Source: Mycolicibacterium novocastrense
GTDB taxonomy: Bacteria > Actinomycetota > Actinomycetes > Mycobacteriales > Mycobacteriaceae
Assembly: GCF_001570485.1 (NCBI RefSeq)
Contig: NZ_BCTA01000036.1
Coordinates: forward strand, 558,001 to 622,000
Direction of reading: 5' to 3'
Length of the DNA: 64,000 nucleotides
Positions 1 to 7,811 of this stretch are shown here, piece by piece. Positions within the stretch are counted from its first letter, which is position 1. Every line of letters begins with the position of its first letter. A program made the translations under genes and the position numbers. The notes beneath the pieces were generated by a model. The model ran no database searches. It saw nothing but the letters and a program-made list of their open reading frames with translations, and was not told the DNA's origin.

Positions 1-710
1 ACGACGGTCGCCCCGCTCAGCGCCGCCACCAACCGGTTACGGGTCAAGAACCGGTGGCGTGCGGGTCGCACGCCGGGCGGATACTCGCTGAGAAGCAGAC
101 CGTGTTCGGCGATGCGCCGCAGCAGCGCCGAATGCCCTGCCGGATAGGGGACATCGACGCCGCCGGCGAGCACCGCGACGGTGACCCCCTCCACGGCCAG
201 CGTCGCACGGTGCGCGGCGCCGTCGATGCCGTACGCGCCACCGGACACCACCGCGACGTCGCGCTCCGCCAGCCCGGTGGCCATGTCGCCGGCGACGAAT
301 TCGCCGTACGCCGTCGCGGCCCGGGTCCCGACGACCGCGGCGGACCGGAAGGCGATCTCGTCGAGAGCCGCGGGCCCGATCGCCCACAGCACCATCGGCG
401 CATAAGCTCGCGGCCGCAACCGGTCCGGAGCGCCCCCGAACCCGGCGAACGACAGCAGGGGCCACTCGTCGTCCTCGCTGGTGATCAGGCGGCCGCCGTA
501 CCGCGCCAGCACCGCCAGATCACCGGCAGCGCAGTCGATGTCACGACGGGCCTCGGCGTGCCGGTTGAGTTCTTCACCTGCTTCCCCGCGCTGCACCCGC
601 TCCGCGGCTTCCACCGCGCCCACCCGCTGCACGAGCGCCGCGAGTGCGGGGCACGGGGGTTCGACGACCCTCGAGAGATACGCCCAGGCGTGCGCGGTTC
701 TGTCGGTCAC
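1..710 (-). CDS. dprA: DNA-processing protein DprA (3' end beyond window)
   Basis: DprA loads RecA onto incoming single-stranded DNA during transformation. Reading leftwards from a GTG at 710 gives an open frame to the window edge, so the C-terminus is missing. Visible motifs are VVGTRAATAYG and SGGAYGIDGAAHRATL of the Rossmann-like DprA core, LAGGVDVPYPAGH, and FLTRNRLVAALSG near the cut. The GTG overlaps the stop of the upstream comM-like gene as GTGA, which fixes the start and indicates translational coupling. Order yraN-comM-dprA matches the M. tuberculosis Rv2898c-Rv2896c cluster. Natural competence is not generally shown in mycobacteria, so the in vivo role is uncertain. Confidence 0.93.
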   Translation of the reverse strand, partial: MTDRTAHAWAYLSRVVEPPCPALAALVQRVGAVEAAERVQRGEAGEELNRHAEARRDIDCAAGDLAVLARYGGRLITSEDDEWPLLSFAGFGGAPDRLRPRAYAPMVLWAIGPAALDEIAFRSAAVVGTRAATAYGEFVAGDMATGLAERDVAVVSGGAYGIDGAAHRATLAVEGVTVAVLAGGVDVPYPAGHSALLRRIAEHGLLLSEYPPGVRPARHRFLTRNRLVAALSGATV

Positions 711-2218
711 GGCACACCTCCGGCCGGTCGGAAACTCAACGCGGTGGTGACGTCGTCCAGAGTCGGCGATGTCCGGCCCGCAAGATCACTCAGCGTCCAC
801 GCGACCCGCAACGTGCGATCCATACCCCGGACGCTGAGTGTTCCCCGATTCAGCGCCGCCTCGAACGGTTTCATCACCGCCGTGGGCAGCCGAAACTTGC
901 GCCGCAGCAACGACCCGCTGACCTCGACGTTGGTGCGGATGCCGTGTGGCCGCCATCGCTCGGCGGCCGCGGCACGTGCCGCGGCCACCCGCTCACGCAC
1001 CACATCGGTGGACTCGCCGTCCTTGGCGACGATCGCGCCGGCCCGTAGCGAGTGCATCCGCACGTGAAGATCGACCCGGTCGAGCAGCGGACCGGAAAGC
1101 TTGCCGAGATAGCGGCGCTTCTCGTGGCCGGTGCACACACAGTCCCGGGGGTCGGGGCGGGCGCACGGACACGGGTTCGCGGCCAGGACCAACTGGAACC
1201 GTGCCGGATACCGGGCGATGCCGTCACGGCGGGCGAGACGGATTGCGCCGTCCTCCAACGGAGTACGCAATGCCTCGAGCACACTGCTGCCGATCTCCGC
1301 GCACTCGTCGAGGAAGAGCACGCCGCGGTGCGCCCGGCTGACCGCGCCAGGGCGCGCCATCCCCGACCCGCCGCCGACCATCGCCGCCACGCTCGACGTG
1401 TGATGCGGCGCGACGAATGGTGGTCGCGTGATCAGCGGGGCGTCCTCCGAGAGCAGACCTGCCACCGAGTAGATCGCCGTGACTTCCAGCGCCTCGCTCT
1501 CCGACAGCGACGGCAGCAAGCCCGGAAGACGTTGAGCCAGCATTGTTTTACCGACACCCGGCGGGCCGGTCAGCATGACGTGATGACCGCCCGCCGCCGC
1601 CACTTCGACGGCATACCGCGCCTCGGTTTGGCCGACCACGTCGGCGAGGTCGGCCATCGGCTCGGGTCTCGACGAAGGCGAGGCGATGCGGCCTTCGAGT
1701 CGCGCCCTGCCCTGCAGCCACGACTTCAACTGACTCAGCGTGCGCGCGCCCCACACCTCGATACCCTCGACCAGACTCGCTTCGGCGAGGTTGCCGGCGG
1801 GGACGACGGCCGCCGGCCAGCCCTCGCGCTTGGCGGCCAGCACAGCGGGGAGGATGCCCCTGACGGAGCGGACCCGTCCGTCGAGGGCCAATTCGCCGAG
1901 CAGGACGGTCTTTTCGAGACGCGGCCATCGTTCTTTCGCGCCGGCCGACAACACCGACAACGCCAACGCGAGGTCGTAAACCGACCCGACCTTGGGAAGA
2001 GTCGCGGGTGAGAGCGCCATCGTCAGCCTGGTCATCGGCCAGTCACACTTGGAGTTCGTGATGGCGGCCCGGATCCGAGCGCGCGACTCCTGCAGCGCCG
2101 CATCCGGCAGGCCGACCAGATCGACGCTCGGTAGACCAGACCCGACAAAGGCCTCGACCTCGACGATCTGGCCCTCGAGCGCGGTCACCGCGACCGAGTA
2201 CGCCCGCCCCAACGCCAT
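707..2218 (-). CDS. comM: YifB/ComM-family Mg-chelatase-like AAA+ ATPase
   Basis: 503-residue protein of the YifB/ComM family, AAA+ helicases that aid branch migration of transformed DNA in other bacteria. An N-terminal Lon-protease-like fold (MALGRAYSVAVTALEG) precedes the AAA+ module with Walker A GPPGVGKTMLAQRLPG near residue 220 and Walker B LFLDECAE. The cysteine-rich NPCPCARPDPRDCVCT stretch and a C-terminal Mg-chelatase-type domain follow. Length is normal for the family. It starts directly after the yraN stop (TAG ATG) and overlaps dprA by 4 bp, so the three genes look like one operon. Confidence 0.93.
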   Translation of the reverse strand: MALGRAYSVAVTALEGQIVEVEAFVGSGLPSVDLVGLPDAALQESRARIRAAITNSKCDWPMTRLTMALSPATLPKVGSVYDLALALSVLSAGAKERWPRLEKTVLLGELALDGRVRSVRGILPAVLAAKREGWPAAVVPAGNLAEASLVEGIEVWGARTLSQLKSWLQGRARLEGRIASPSSRPEPMADLADVVGQTEARYAVEVAAAGGHHVMLTGPPGVGKTMLAQRLPGLLPSLSESEALEVTAIYSVAGLLSEDAPLITRPPFVAPHHTSSVAAMVGGGSGMARPGAVSRAHRGVLFLDECAEIGSSVLEALRTPLEDGAIRLARRDGIARYPARFQLVLAANPCPCARPDPRDCVCTGHEKRRYLGKLSGPLLDRVDLHVRMHSLRAGAIVAKDGESTDVVRERVAAARAAAAERWRPHGIRTNVEVSGSLLRRKFRLPTAVMKPFEAALNRGTLSVRGMDRTLRVAWTLSDLAGRTSPTLDDVTTALSFRPAGGVP

Positions 2219-2587
2219 CTACCCCACCCCCTGTAGATGCGTGATCTCCGGTGCGCGGCTTCGGCCGAACCGCACCCGGACCACGTCGATGCGCACCTGC
2301 GACCATCCGGTGTCCTGGGCGGCCAGCCACAGCCCGGCGAGCCGCCGCAGCCGACGCACCTTCTGCGGGGTCACGGCCTCCTCGACTCCGCCGAACCGGT
2401 CGCTCGTTCGGGCCTTCACCTCCACGAACACCGCGGTGTGGGCCGAGTCGTCGACCGCGATCACGTCCAGCTCGCCGTACCGGCACCGCCAGTTGCGCTC
2501 GAGCACCCGAAGCCCCAGCGCCCGCAGGTGCTCGACCGCGAGTTGCTCTCCCAGCGCGCCGATCTCGGCGCGAGTCCATGAGTTCAT
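2219..2587 (-). CDS. YraN/UPF0102 family endonuclease-like protein
   Basis: 122-residue member of UPF0102 (YraN), a family with a restriction-endonuclease-like fold. Family signatures are visible: GxxGE near the N-terminus (EIGALGEQLAVEHL), the RNWRCRYGELDVIAVD block with the catalytic-type Glu-Leu-Asp, and FVEVKARTSDRFG carrying the ExK motif. It is the first gene of the yraN-comM-dprA set. In M. tuberculosis the corresponding gene is Rv2898c. Function in the cell is not known; the nuclease role is inferred from the fold. Confidence 0.9.
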   Translation of the reverse strand: MNSWTRAEIGALGEQLAVEHLRALGLRVLERNWRCRYGELDVIAVDDSAHTAVFVEVKARTSDRFGGVEEAVTPQKVRRLRRLAGLWLAAQDTGWSQVRIDVVRVRFGRSRAPEITHLQGVG

Positions 2588-2724
2588 GGCTCCACGGTCG
2601 AGCAGGTGACCGACACGCAGGCGGCATCCGGGAGCCCTCAGGCCCCGTCATCCCCAACCCCGATTTCATCCACAGCTCGAGCCCACGCTGTTTCGTCGAC
2701 GTCAAAAAGCGGGTACACGCCGGC

Positions 2725-3543
2725 ATGACCGACAACTCGTTACACGGAGTCGCCGACCGGGCGACCGACAGCGATGCGTTCGAGTACACCGCGCGCGCCG
2801 GTTTCGCGATCAGCGGCGTACTGCATCTGCTCGTCGGCTATCTGATCCTGCGCATCGCGTTGGGCTCCGGCGGCAACGCCGACCAGTCGGGGGCACTGGC
2901 CACCTTGGCGCAACAGACGGGCGGCGCAGTGCTCCTGTGGGTTGTCGCCGCCGGACTGCTGGCACTCGGGCTGTGGCGCGTCGCCGAGGCGATCGTCGGC
3001 CCGCGGCCGGGTGAGGGCTCGGGCCGCTTCCGCGACGACACACCGGCGTGGAAGCGCGCGAAATCGCTCGGCCTGGCCGCCGTCAACTTCGCGATCGCGT
3101 TCTCGGCGGCCCGCTTCGCCATGGGCAGCGGACAGCAGAGCTCTCAACAGAACGCCGGCCTGTCCGCGCAGATGATGCAATCCGGTTGGGGCAAGGCTGT
3201 GTTGATCGCGGTCGGGCTGGGCCTGCTCGTCGTCGGCGGCTACCACGTGTACAAGGGCGTGACGAAGAAGTTCTTCAAAGACCTGCGCGCGTCCGGCGGC
3301 AACGGCGTCACCGCCGTGGGCATCGCGGGCTACACCGCCAAAGGACTGGTCCTCGGCGGCGCGGGTGTGCTGGTCATGGTGGCCACGCTGCAGGCCGACC
3401 CCGCCAAGGCGAGCGGACTCGACGCGGCCGTCAAGACGCTCGGGCAGGCGCCGTTCGGGAAATTCCTTCTCATCCTCGCCGCCCTCGGCATCGCCGCGTT
3501 CGGCGTCTACAACTTCGTTCGCGCCCGCTCCGGGCGGATGTGA
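2725..3543 (+). CDS. DUF1206 integral membrane protein
   Basis: 272-residue membrane protein with about six hydrophobic segments arranged as three pairs, as in DUF1206 proteins. The repeats show as ARAGFAISGVLHLLVGYLI near the start, a second pair after KSLGLAAVNFAIAFSAARF, and TAKGLVLGGAGVLVMVATL in the last third. The frame stays open about 470 bp upstream, but that part runs antisense to yraN and has no membrane character, so I take the ATG before TDNSLHGVADRATDSD. It ends head-to-head with the haemophore-like gene, the two stop codons touching. Function unknown. Confidence 0.82.
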   Translation: MTDNSLHGVADRATDSDAFEYTARAGFAISGVLHLLVGYLILRIALGSGGNADQSGALATLAQQTGGAVLLWVVAAGLLALGLWRVAEAIVGPRPGEGSGRFRDDTPAWKRAKSLGLAAVNFAIAFSAARFAMGSGQQSSQQNAGLSAQMMQSGWGKAVLIAVGLGLLVVGGYHVYKGVTKKFFKDLRASGGNGVTAVGIAGYTAKGLVLGGAGVLVMVATLQADPAKASGLDAAVKTLGQAPFGKFLLILAALGIAAFGVYNFVRARSGRM

Positions 3544-3915
3544 CTATTCGCCCATCGCCTCGAACAGCGTCGCCAGCTGTCCGGGGCTGACGGCAATACC
3601 GCACTGCGCGCGCATATCGGTCAGCGGTGCCGCGATCCCCCGCAGGTCGAGGTATTCGTTGGGATGCGCGGTGAAGTACGCCCGCACGTCGGCACGGGCA
3701 GCGTCCGGCGGCTGCGTCGCCGCGGCCGTCAGCACCTCGTTGGCACCGGGGTGCGACTCCAGGTAGCCGCCCGCCTGGCTGAGCACGCCGCTCGCCGTCG
3801 TCGCCAACCCGCTGGCCGTGCACGGCGCGGCACTCGCCACCGGGACGGCGCCCAAGACGCCGGTCGCCACCAGCGCCGCTCCGCAAACCAGTCCCGAACG
3901 CTTGGCTCTGTTCAT
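3544..3915 (-). CDS. Haemophore-like exported protein
   Basis: About 123 residues: a cleavable signal peptide (KRSGLVCGAALVATGVLGAV, then ASAAP), followed by a short helical domain. Two cysteines lie near the ends of the mature part (APCTAS and RAQCGIA). The spaced pattern YLESHPGAN, VRAYFTAHP, IAAPLTDMRAQC is typical of mycobacterial haemophore (Rv0203-like) proteins, which bind haem outside the membrane. The frame extends 12 codons upstream, but the second ATG starts directly before the signal peptide. It is divergent from the ferric importer operon, and the iron box lies in the shared intergenic region. Haem binding is inferred from family only. Confidence 0.75.
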   Translation of the reverse strand: MNRAKRSGLVCGAALVATGVLGAVPVASAAPCTASGLATTASGVLSQAGGYLESHPGANEVLTAAATQPPDAARADVRAYFTAHPNEYLDLRGIAAPLTDMRAQCGIAVSPGQLATLFEAMGE

Positions 3916-4105
3916 TCGTCCGTCCTCGGTGTCGGTACGCGGGGCCGGCACCCCGATCGAGGCAAACGTACCCCGCGTGCGGCAACGCGGTACCGCTGTA
4001 CCGAAAAGGAGGTGAGAGGCCAGCCCCCCAAATCCCTCCGGTCAGGTGCCACCAAAGCCCGAACGTGCAGCACCCGCCGAGCCGGACACCGACAGGGTAT
4101 GTTCG

Positions 4106-4124
4106 TTAGGTAAACCTCAGCTAA
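4106..4124. promoter_or_regulatory. IdeR/DtxR-type iron box
   Basis: TTAGGTAAACCTCAGCTAA matches 14 of 19 positions of the IdeR/DtxR consensus as I recall it (TTAGGTTAGGCTAACCTAA), with both outer TTAG/CTAA arms intact. It lies 43 bp upstream of the ferric-binding lipoprotein start and about 190 bp from the divergent haemophore-like gene. IdeR with iron would repress from here, making the importer operon iron-starvation induced. Binding is not shown. Confidence 0.75.
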
Positions 4125-4167
4125 AGATTGCGTCCTGACCTGCACGTACCGCGAAAGGATCCCCTGT

Positions 4168-5184
4168 ATGCGATCACGGTGGAGGCGGATCGCCGCCGTC
4201 TTGTCAACCCTCGCCCTGGCAGCCGGTGTCACCGCCTGCTCGGATTCCGGCGAGAGCGATGAATTGCTGATCTACAACGCCCAGCACGAGTCGCTGACCA
4301 AGGAATGGATCGACGCCTTCACCGAGGAAACCGGGATCAAGGTGACCTACCGTCAAGGCGGTGACACCGAACTCGGCAACCAGCTCGTGGCCGAAGGGAA
4401 AGCATCGCCGGCCGATGTCTTCCTGACGGAGAACTCACCGGCGATGGCCGCGGTCGAGCGCGCCGGCCTGTTCGCCGAACTCGCGCCCGAGACCCTCGAT
4501 CAGGTGCCGCCGCAGTACCGTCCGCCGACCGGCAATTGGACCGGGGTGGCCGCGCGCAGCACGGTGTTCGTCTACAACACCTCGAGGCTGCAGCCCGACC
4601 AGTTGCCGAAGTCACTGCTCGACCTGCAGCAGCCGGAATGGAAGGGCCGCTGGGGAGCGCCGCCGACCAAGGCCGACTTCCAGGCGATCGTCTCGGCGCT
4701 GCTCGAACTGAAGGGTGAGCCCGCGACCGCACAGTGGCTGGCGGCCATGAAAGCCAACGCCAAGCTCTACAGCGACAACATCGCCACCCTCAAGGCCGTC
4801 AACGCCGGTGAAGTCGACGGCGGAGTGATCTACCACTACTACTGGTTCCGCGATCAGGCGAAAACCAAAGAGATGAGCGGCAATACCGCGCTGCACTACT
4901 TCAAGAACGAGGATCCCGGCGCTTTCGTCAGCCTCTCCGGCGGTGGGGTACTCGCCTCGACCGACCGGATGGATCAGGCCCAGCAGTTCGTCCGGTTCAT
5001 CACCGGCAAGGCCGGTCAGGAGGTGCTCGAGAAGGGCACCTCGTTCGAATACCCGGTCGCCAGTGGCGTGCCCGCGAATCCCGCCCTGCCCCCGCTGGAC
5101 ACTCTGCAGGCGCCCAACGTCGACCCGTCGAACCTCGACGCGCAGAAGGTCACCGATCTGATGACGAAAGCCGGCTTGCTGTAG
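4168..5184 (+). CDS. Ferric-iron ABC transporter substrate-binding lipoprotein
   Basis: 338-residue FbpA/IdiA-type solute-binding protein that would deliver ferric iron to the permease encoded next. The N-terminus is a lipoprotein signal with lipobox VTAC and Cys24. The mature start LLIYNAQHE is the family signature, and the adjacent tyrosines at 224-225 (in YHYYWF) match the iron-coordinating Tyr pair of FbpA proteins. A good ribosome site (AAAGGA) precedes the ATG. The stop codon abuts the GTG of the permease gene. The iron box 43 bp upstream supports an iron substrate and iron repression. Not to be confused with mycobacterial antigen 85, also called fbp. Confidence 0.9.
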   Translation: MRSRWRRIAAVLSTLALAAGVTACSDSGESDELLIYNAQHESLTKEWIDAFTEETGIKVTYRQGGDTELGNQLVAEGKASPADVFLTENSPAMAAVERAGLFAELAPETLDQVPPQYRPPTGNWTGVAARSTVFVYNTSRLQPDQLPKSLLDLQQPEWKGRWGAPPTKADFQAIVSALLELKGEPATAQWLAAMKANAKLYSDNIATLKAVNAGEVDGGVIYHYYWFRDQAKTKEMSGNTALHYFKNEDPGAFVSLSGGGVLASTDRMDQAQQFVRFITGKAGQEVLEKGTSFEYPVASGVPANPALPPLDTLQAPNVDPSNLDAQKVTDLMTKAGLL

Positions 5185-6765
5185 GTGGTCGCCGCCGCTC
5201 CCCCCGTTCCCCCGCCCGCGGCACCGGTGTCGCGGGCGGACAGGGCGTCCCGGCCCGGCCCGCTGGTCTCGATCACGGTCGCGATCCTCGTGGCGGCCAC
5301 CTGCATTCCGCTGGGATATGTGGCGTGGGCGACGGTCTCGGTGGGGTGGACGCGGGCCTATGAACTCGTGGTGCGCCCACGCGTCGGTGAACTGCTCGTC
5401 AACACCGTCGCCCTGGTACTCATCACGGTTCCGCTGTGCGTGGTGATCGGTGTCGGCGCGGCATGGCTGGTGGAGCGGACCGACCTTCCCGGCCGGACGC
5501 TCTGGCGGCCGCTTTTCGTTGCGCCGCTGGCGGTTCCGGCGTTCGTCAACAGCTACGCCTGGGTCGGGGTGATCCCGTCGCTGCACGGCCTGCCGGCGGG
5601 TGTGCTGGTCACCAGCCTGTCCTACTTCCCGTTCATGTACCTGCCGGTCGCCGCGACGCTGCGACGGCTCGATCCCGCCGTCGAGGAATCGGCCCGGGCA
5701 CTGGGATCCGGCTCGGCGGGGGTATTTCTGCGCGTCACGCTTCCCCAGCTGCGACTTGCCATTCTGGGGGGTTCGCTGTTGGTCGCATTGCATCTTCTCG
5801 CGGAGTTCGGTGCGTTCGCGATGTTGCGGTTCGACACCTTCACCGTCGCGATCTTCCAGCAGTTCCAGGCGACCTTCGACGGAGCGGCAGGCAGCATGCT
5901 GGCCGGTGTGCTCGTGCTGCTGTGCCTGGCACTGCTGGTCGGTGAGGCCGCCGCGCGGGGCAACGCCCGGTTCGCCAGGATCGGCTCGGGCGCGCCACGT
6001 GCGAGCGCACCGATCCATCTGCGCCACAGCGTGATCCCGGCGACGCTCGGGCTGACCGCATTGGCGGTGCTGGCCATCGGAGTGCCGGTCGGCACGATCG
6101 TGCGGTGGCTGTGGCTGGGGGGCGCCGACGTCTGGGTCGTCGACGACATCCTTTCGGCGCTGGGCCAAACCATCGGATTGGCCTCGGCCGCAGCGATTGC
6201 GACGACCGTACTCGCATTCCCCGTCGCCTGGGTGGCCGTGCGCTCGACCGGCGTACTGGCTCGCGTCGTCGAAGGTGCGAATTACGTGACCAGTTCACTA
6301 CCCGGCATCGTCACGGCACTGGCGCTGGTGACCTTCACGATTCAGTTCGTGCGCCCCCTCTACCAGAGCCTGACATTGATCGTGTTCGCCTACGTCCTGC
6401 TGTTCATGCCCCGCGCGTTGGTCAACGTCCGGGCCGGCCTGGCTCAGGTTCCGCCGAGCCTGGAGGAGGCGGCCCGGTCGCTGGGCAGTTCGCCGACGGC
6501 GACGTTCTTGCGGGTGACGCTGCGGCTGACCGCTCCCGCCGCCGCGGCAGGGGCCTCGCTGGTGTTCGTGGCGGTGGCAACCGAGCTGACCGCGACGCTG
6601 CTGCTCGCGCCCACCGGGACCCGGACGCTGGCGATGATGTTCTGGTCGTTCTCCAGCGAGCTCGACTACGCGGCGGCAGCGCCCTACGCATTGGTGCTCG
6701 TGGTCCTCGCCATACCGGTGACATTGCTGCTGTATCGGCAGTCGACGAAGGCGGCGGCACTGTGA
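5185..6765 (+). CDS. Ferric-iron ABC transporter permease (double MetI domain)
   Basis: 526-residue FbpB/AfuB-type permease with two tandem MetI-like transmembrane domains, about 12 membrane segments in total. Each half carries an EAA-type cytoplasmic loop: EESARALGSGSAGVFLRVTLP in the first and EEAARSLGSSPTATFLRVTL in the second, where the ATPase docks. It starts with GTG directly after the stop of the binding-protein gene and overlaps the ATPase gene (GTGA), so the three are translationally coupled. The N-terminal 20 residues are Pro/Ala-rich and cytoplasmic. Confidence 0.9.
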   Translation: MVAAAPPVPPPAAPVSRADRASRPGPLVSITVAILVAATCIPLGYVAWATVSVGWTRAYELVVRPRVGELLVNTVALVLITVPLCVVIGVGAAWLVERTDLPGRTLWRPLFVAPLAVPAFVNSYAWVGVIPSLHGLPAGVLVTSLSYFPFMYLPVAATLRRLDPAVEESARALGSGSAGVFLRVTLPQLRLAILGGSLLVALHLLAEFGAFAMLRFDTFTVAIFQQFQATFDGAAGSMLAGVLVLLCLALLVGEAAARGNARFARIGSGAPRASAPIHLRHSVIPATLGLTALAVLAIGVPVGTIVRWLWLGGADVWVVDDILSALGQTIGLASAAAIATTVLAFPVAWVAVRSTGVLARVVEGANYVTSSLPGIVTALALVTFTIQFVRPLYQSLTLIVFAYVLLFMPRALVNVRAGLAQVPPSLEEAARSLGSSPTATFLRVTLRLTAPAAAAGASLVFVAVATELTATLLLAPTGTRTLAMMFWSFSSELDYAAAAPYALVLVVLAIPVTLLLYRQSTKAAAL

Positions 6766-7811
6766 ACGTTGTCGAAACACACGGCCTGGCCAAGGCTTTC
6801 AACGGTCACATGGTGCTCGATCACATCGATTTGGAAATGCAGGCGGGCACCATCACCGCTGTCGTCGGGGCGTCGGGCTGCGGCAAGACCACGCTGCTCC
6901 GACTGATCGCCGGGTTCGAGACACCCGACGACGGGACCATCGTCATCGGCGGTCGCCAGGTCGCCGGCCCGGACAGTGCCGTCGCACCGCACCGACGCGC
7001 AGTCGGTTACGTCGCCCAGGACGGCGCACTGTTCCCACATCTGAGCGTGGGCCAGAACATCGCATACGGCCTGAACGGATCCCTCCGCCGCGCCGAAATC
7101 CGGGCCCGGGTCGACGAACTGCTCGAGACGGTCTCGCTGGATCCCGCTTTCGCATCACGGCGCCCACACGAACTGTCGGGCGGCCAGCAGCAGCGGGTGG
7201 CCCTAGCGCGAGCGCTCGCCCGCAAACCGGTCGTGATGCTGCTCGACGAACCGTTCAGCGCCCTCGACACCGGCCTACGCGCGTCAACACGAAAAGCCGT
7301 CGCGCGCCTGCTGGTCGACGCCGGCGTCACCACGCTGCTGGTCACTCACGACCAGGAGGAGGCGCTGTCGGTCGCCGACCAGATCGCGGTCATGCGTGCC
7401 GGCCGGTTCACTCAGGTGGGACCACCGCAGCAGGTGTACCGGCATCCGGCCGACCATTTCACCGCCGCATTCCTCGGTGATTGCGTATCACTTCCCTGCA
7501 CGGTCACCGACGGTGTCGCCGAGTGCGCGTTCGGACGAATCCCCCTGCACAGCACGGAATCCCGGGCGGCCGGGCCTGCGACGCTGCTACTGCGACCCGA
7601 ACAGCTCGTCGCCACCGTGGTGTCTGATACCGAGCGGCTCGAAGGTGTCGGTACCGTGCTGGCCGTCGAATTTCTCGGCCACGACGTGCTGTTGACGGTC
7701 GACCCCGCCGGCGACGCGGACCCGGTCATCGTCCGCCAGCACAGCCTCGATCCGCCGCAGGTCGACGCGAAGGTGCACATCCAGGTGCTGGGCAGCGGAG
7801 TCGCGCTGTGA
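6762..7811 (+). CDS. Ferric-iron ABC transporter ATP-binding protein
   Basis: 349-residue ABC ATPase of the FbpC type. Walker A VGASGCGKTTLL lies near residue 35, signature LSGGQQQRVALARAL near 133, Walker B VVMLLDEPFSALD, and the H-loop TLLVTHDQEEA. A C-terminal TOBE-like part (about residues 255-349) follows. Start is a GTG overlapping the permease stop; the frame is open further upstream only as a shadow of the permease gene. Its own stop overlaps the next start (GTGA), joining the unusual fusion protein below to the iron operon. Confidence 0.92.
   Translation: MNVVETHGLAKAFNGHMVLDHIDLEMQAGTITAVVGASGCGKTTLLRLIAGFETPDDGTIVIGGRQVAGPDSAVAPHRRAVGYVAQDGALFPHLSVGQNIAYGLNGSLRRAEIRARVDELLETVSLDPAFASRRPHELSGGQQQRVALARALARKPVVMLLDEPFSALDTGLRASTRKAVARLLVDAGVTTLLVTHDQEEALSVADQIAVMRAGRFTQVGPPQQVYRHPADHFTAAFLGDCVSLPCTVTDGVAECAFGRIPLHSTESRAAGPATLLLRPEQLVATVVSDTERLEGVGTVLAVEFLGHDVLLTVDPAGDADPVIVRQHSLDPPQVDAKVHIQVLGSGVAL

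Noticed and set aside
2251..2724. Upstream extension of the DUF1206 gene
   Set aside because: This part lies antisense to yraN and has no membrane segments; the ATG at 2725 fits the family start.
4612..6168. Minus-strand open frame opposite the iron transporter genes
   Set aside because: Antisense shadow of the binding protein and permease; composition dominated by Arg/Gln/His without motifs.
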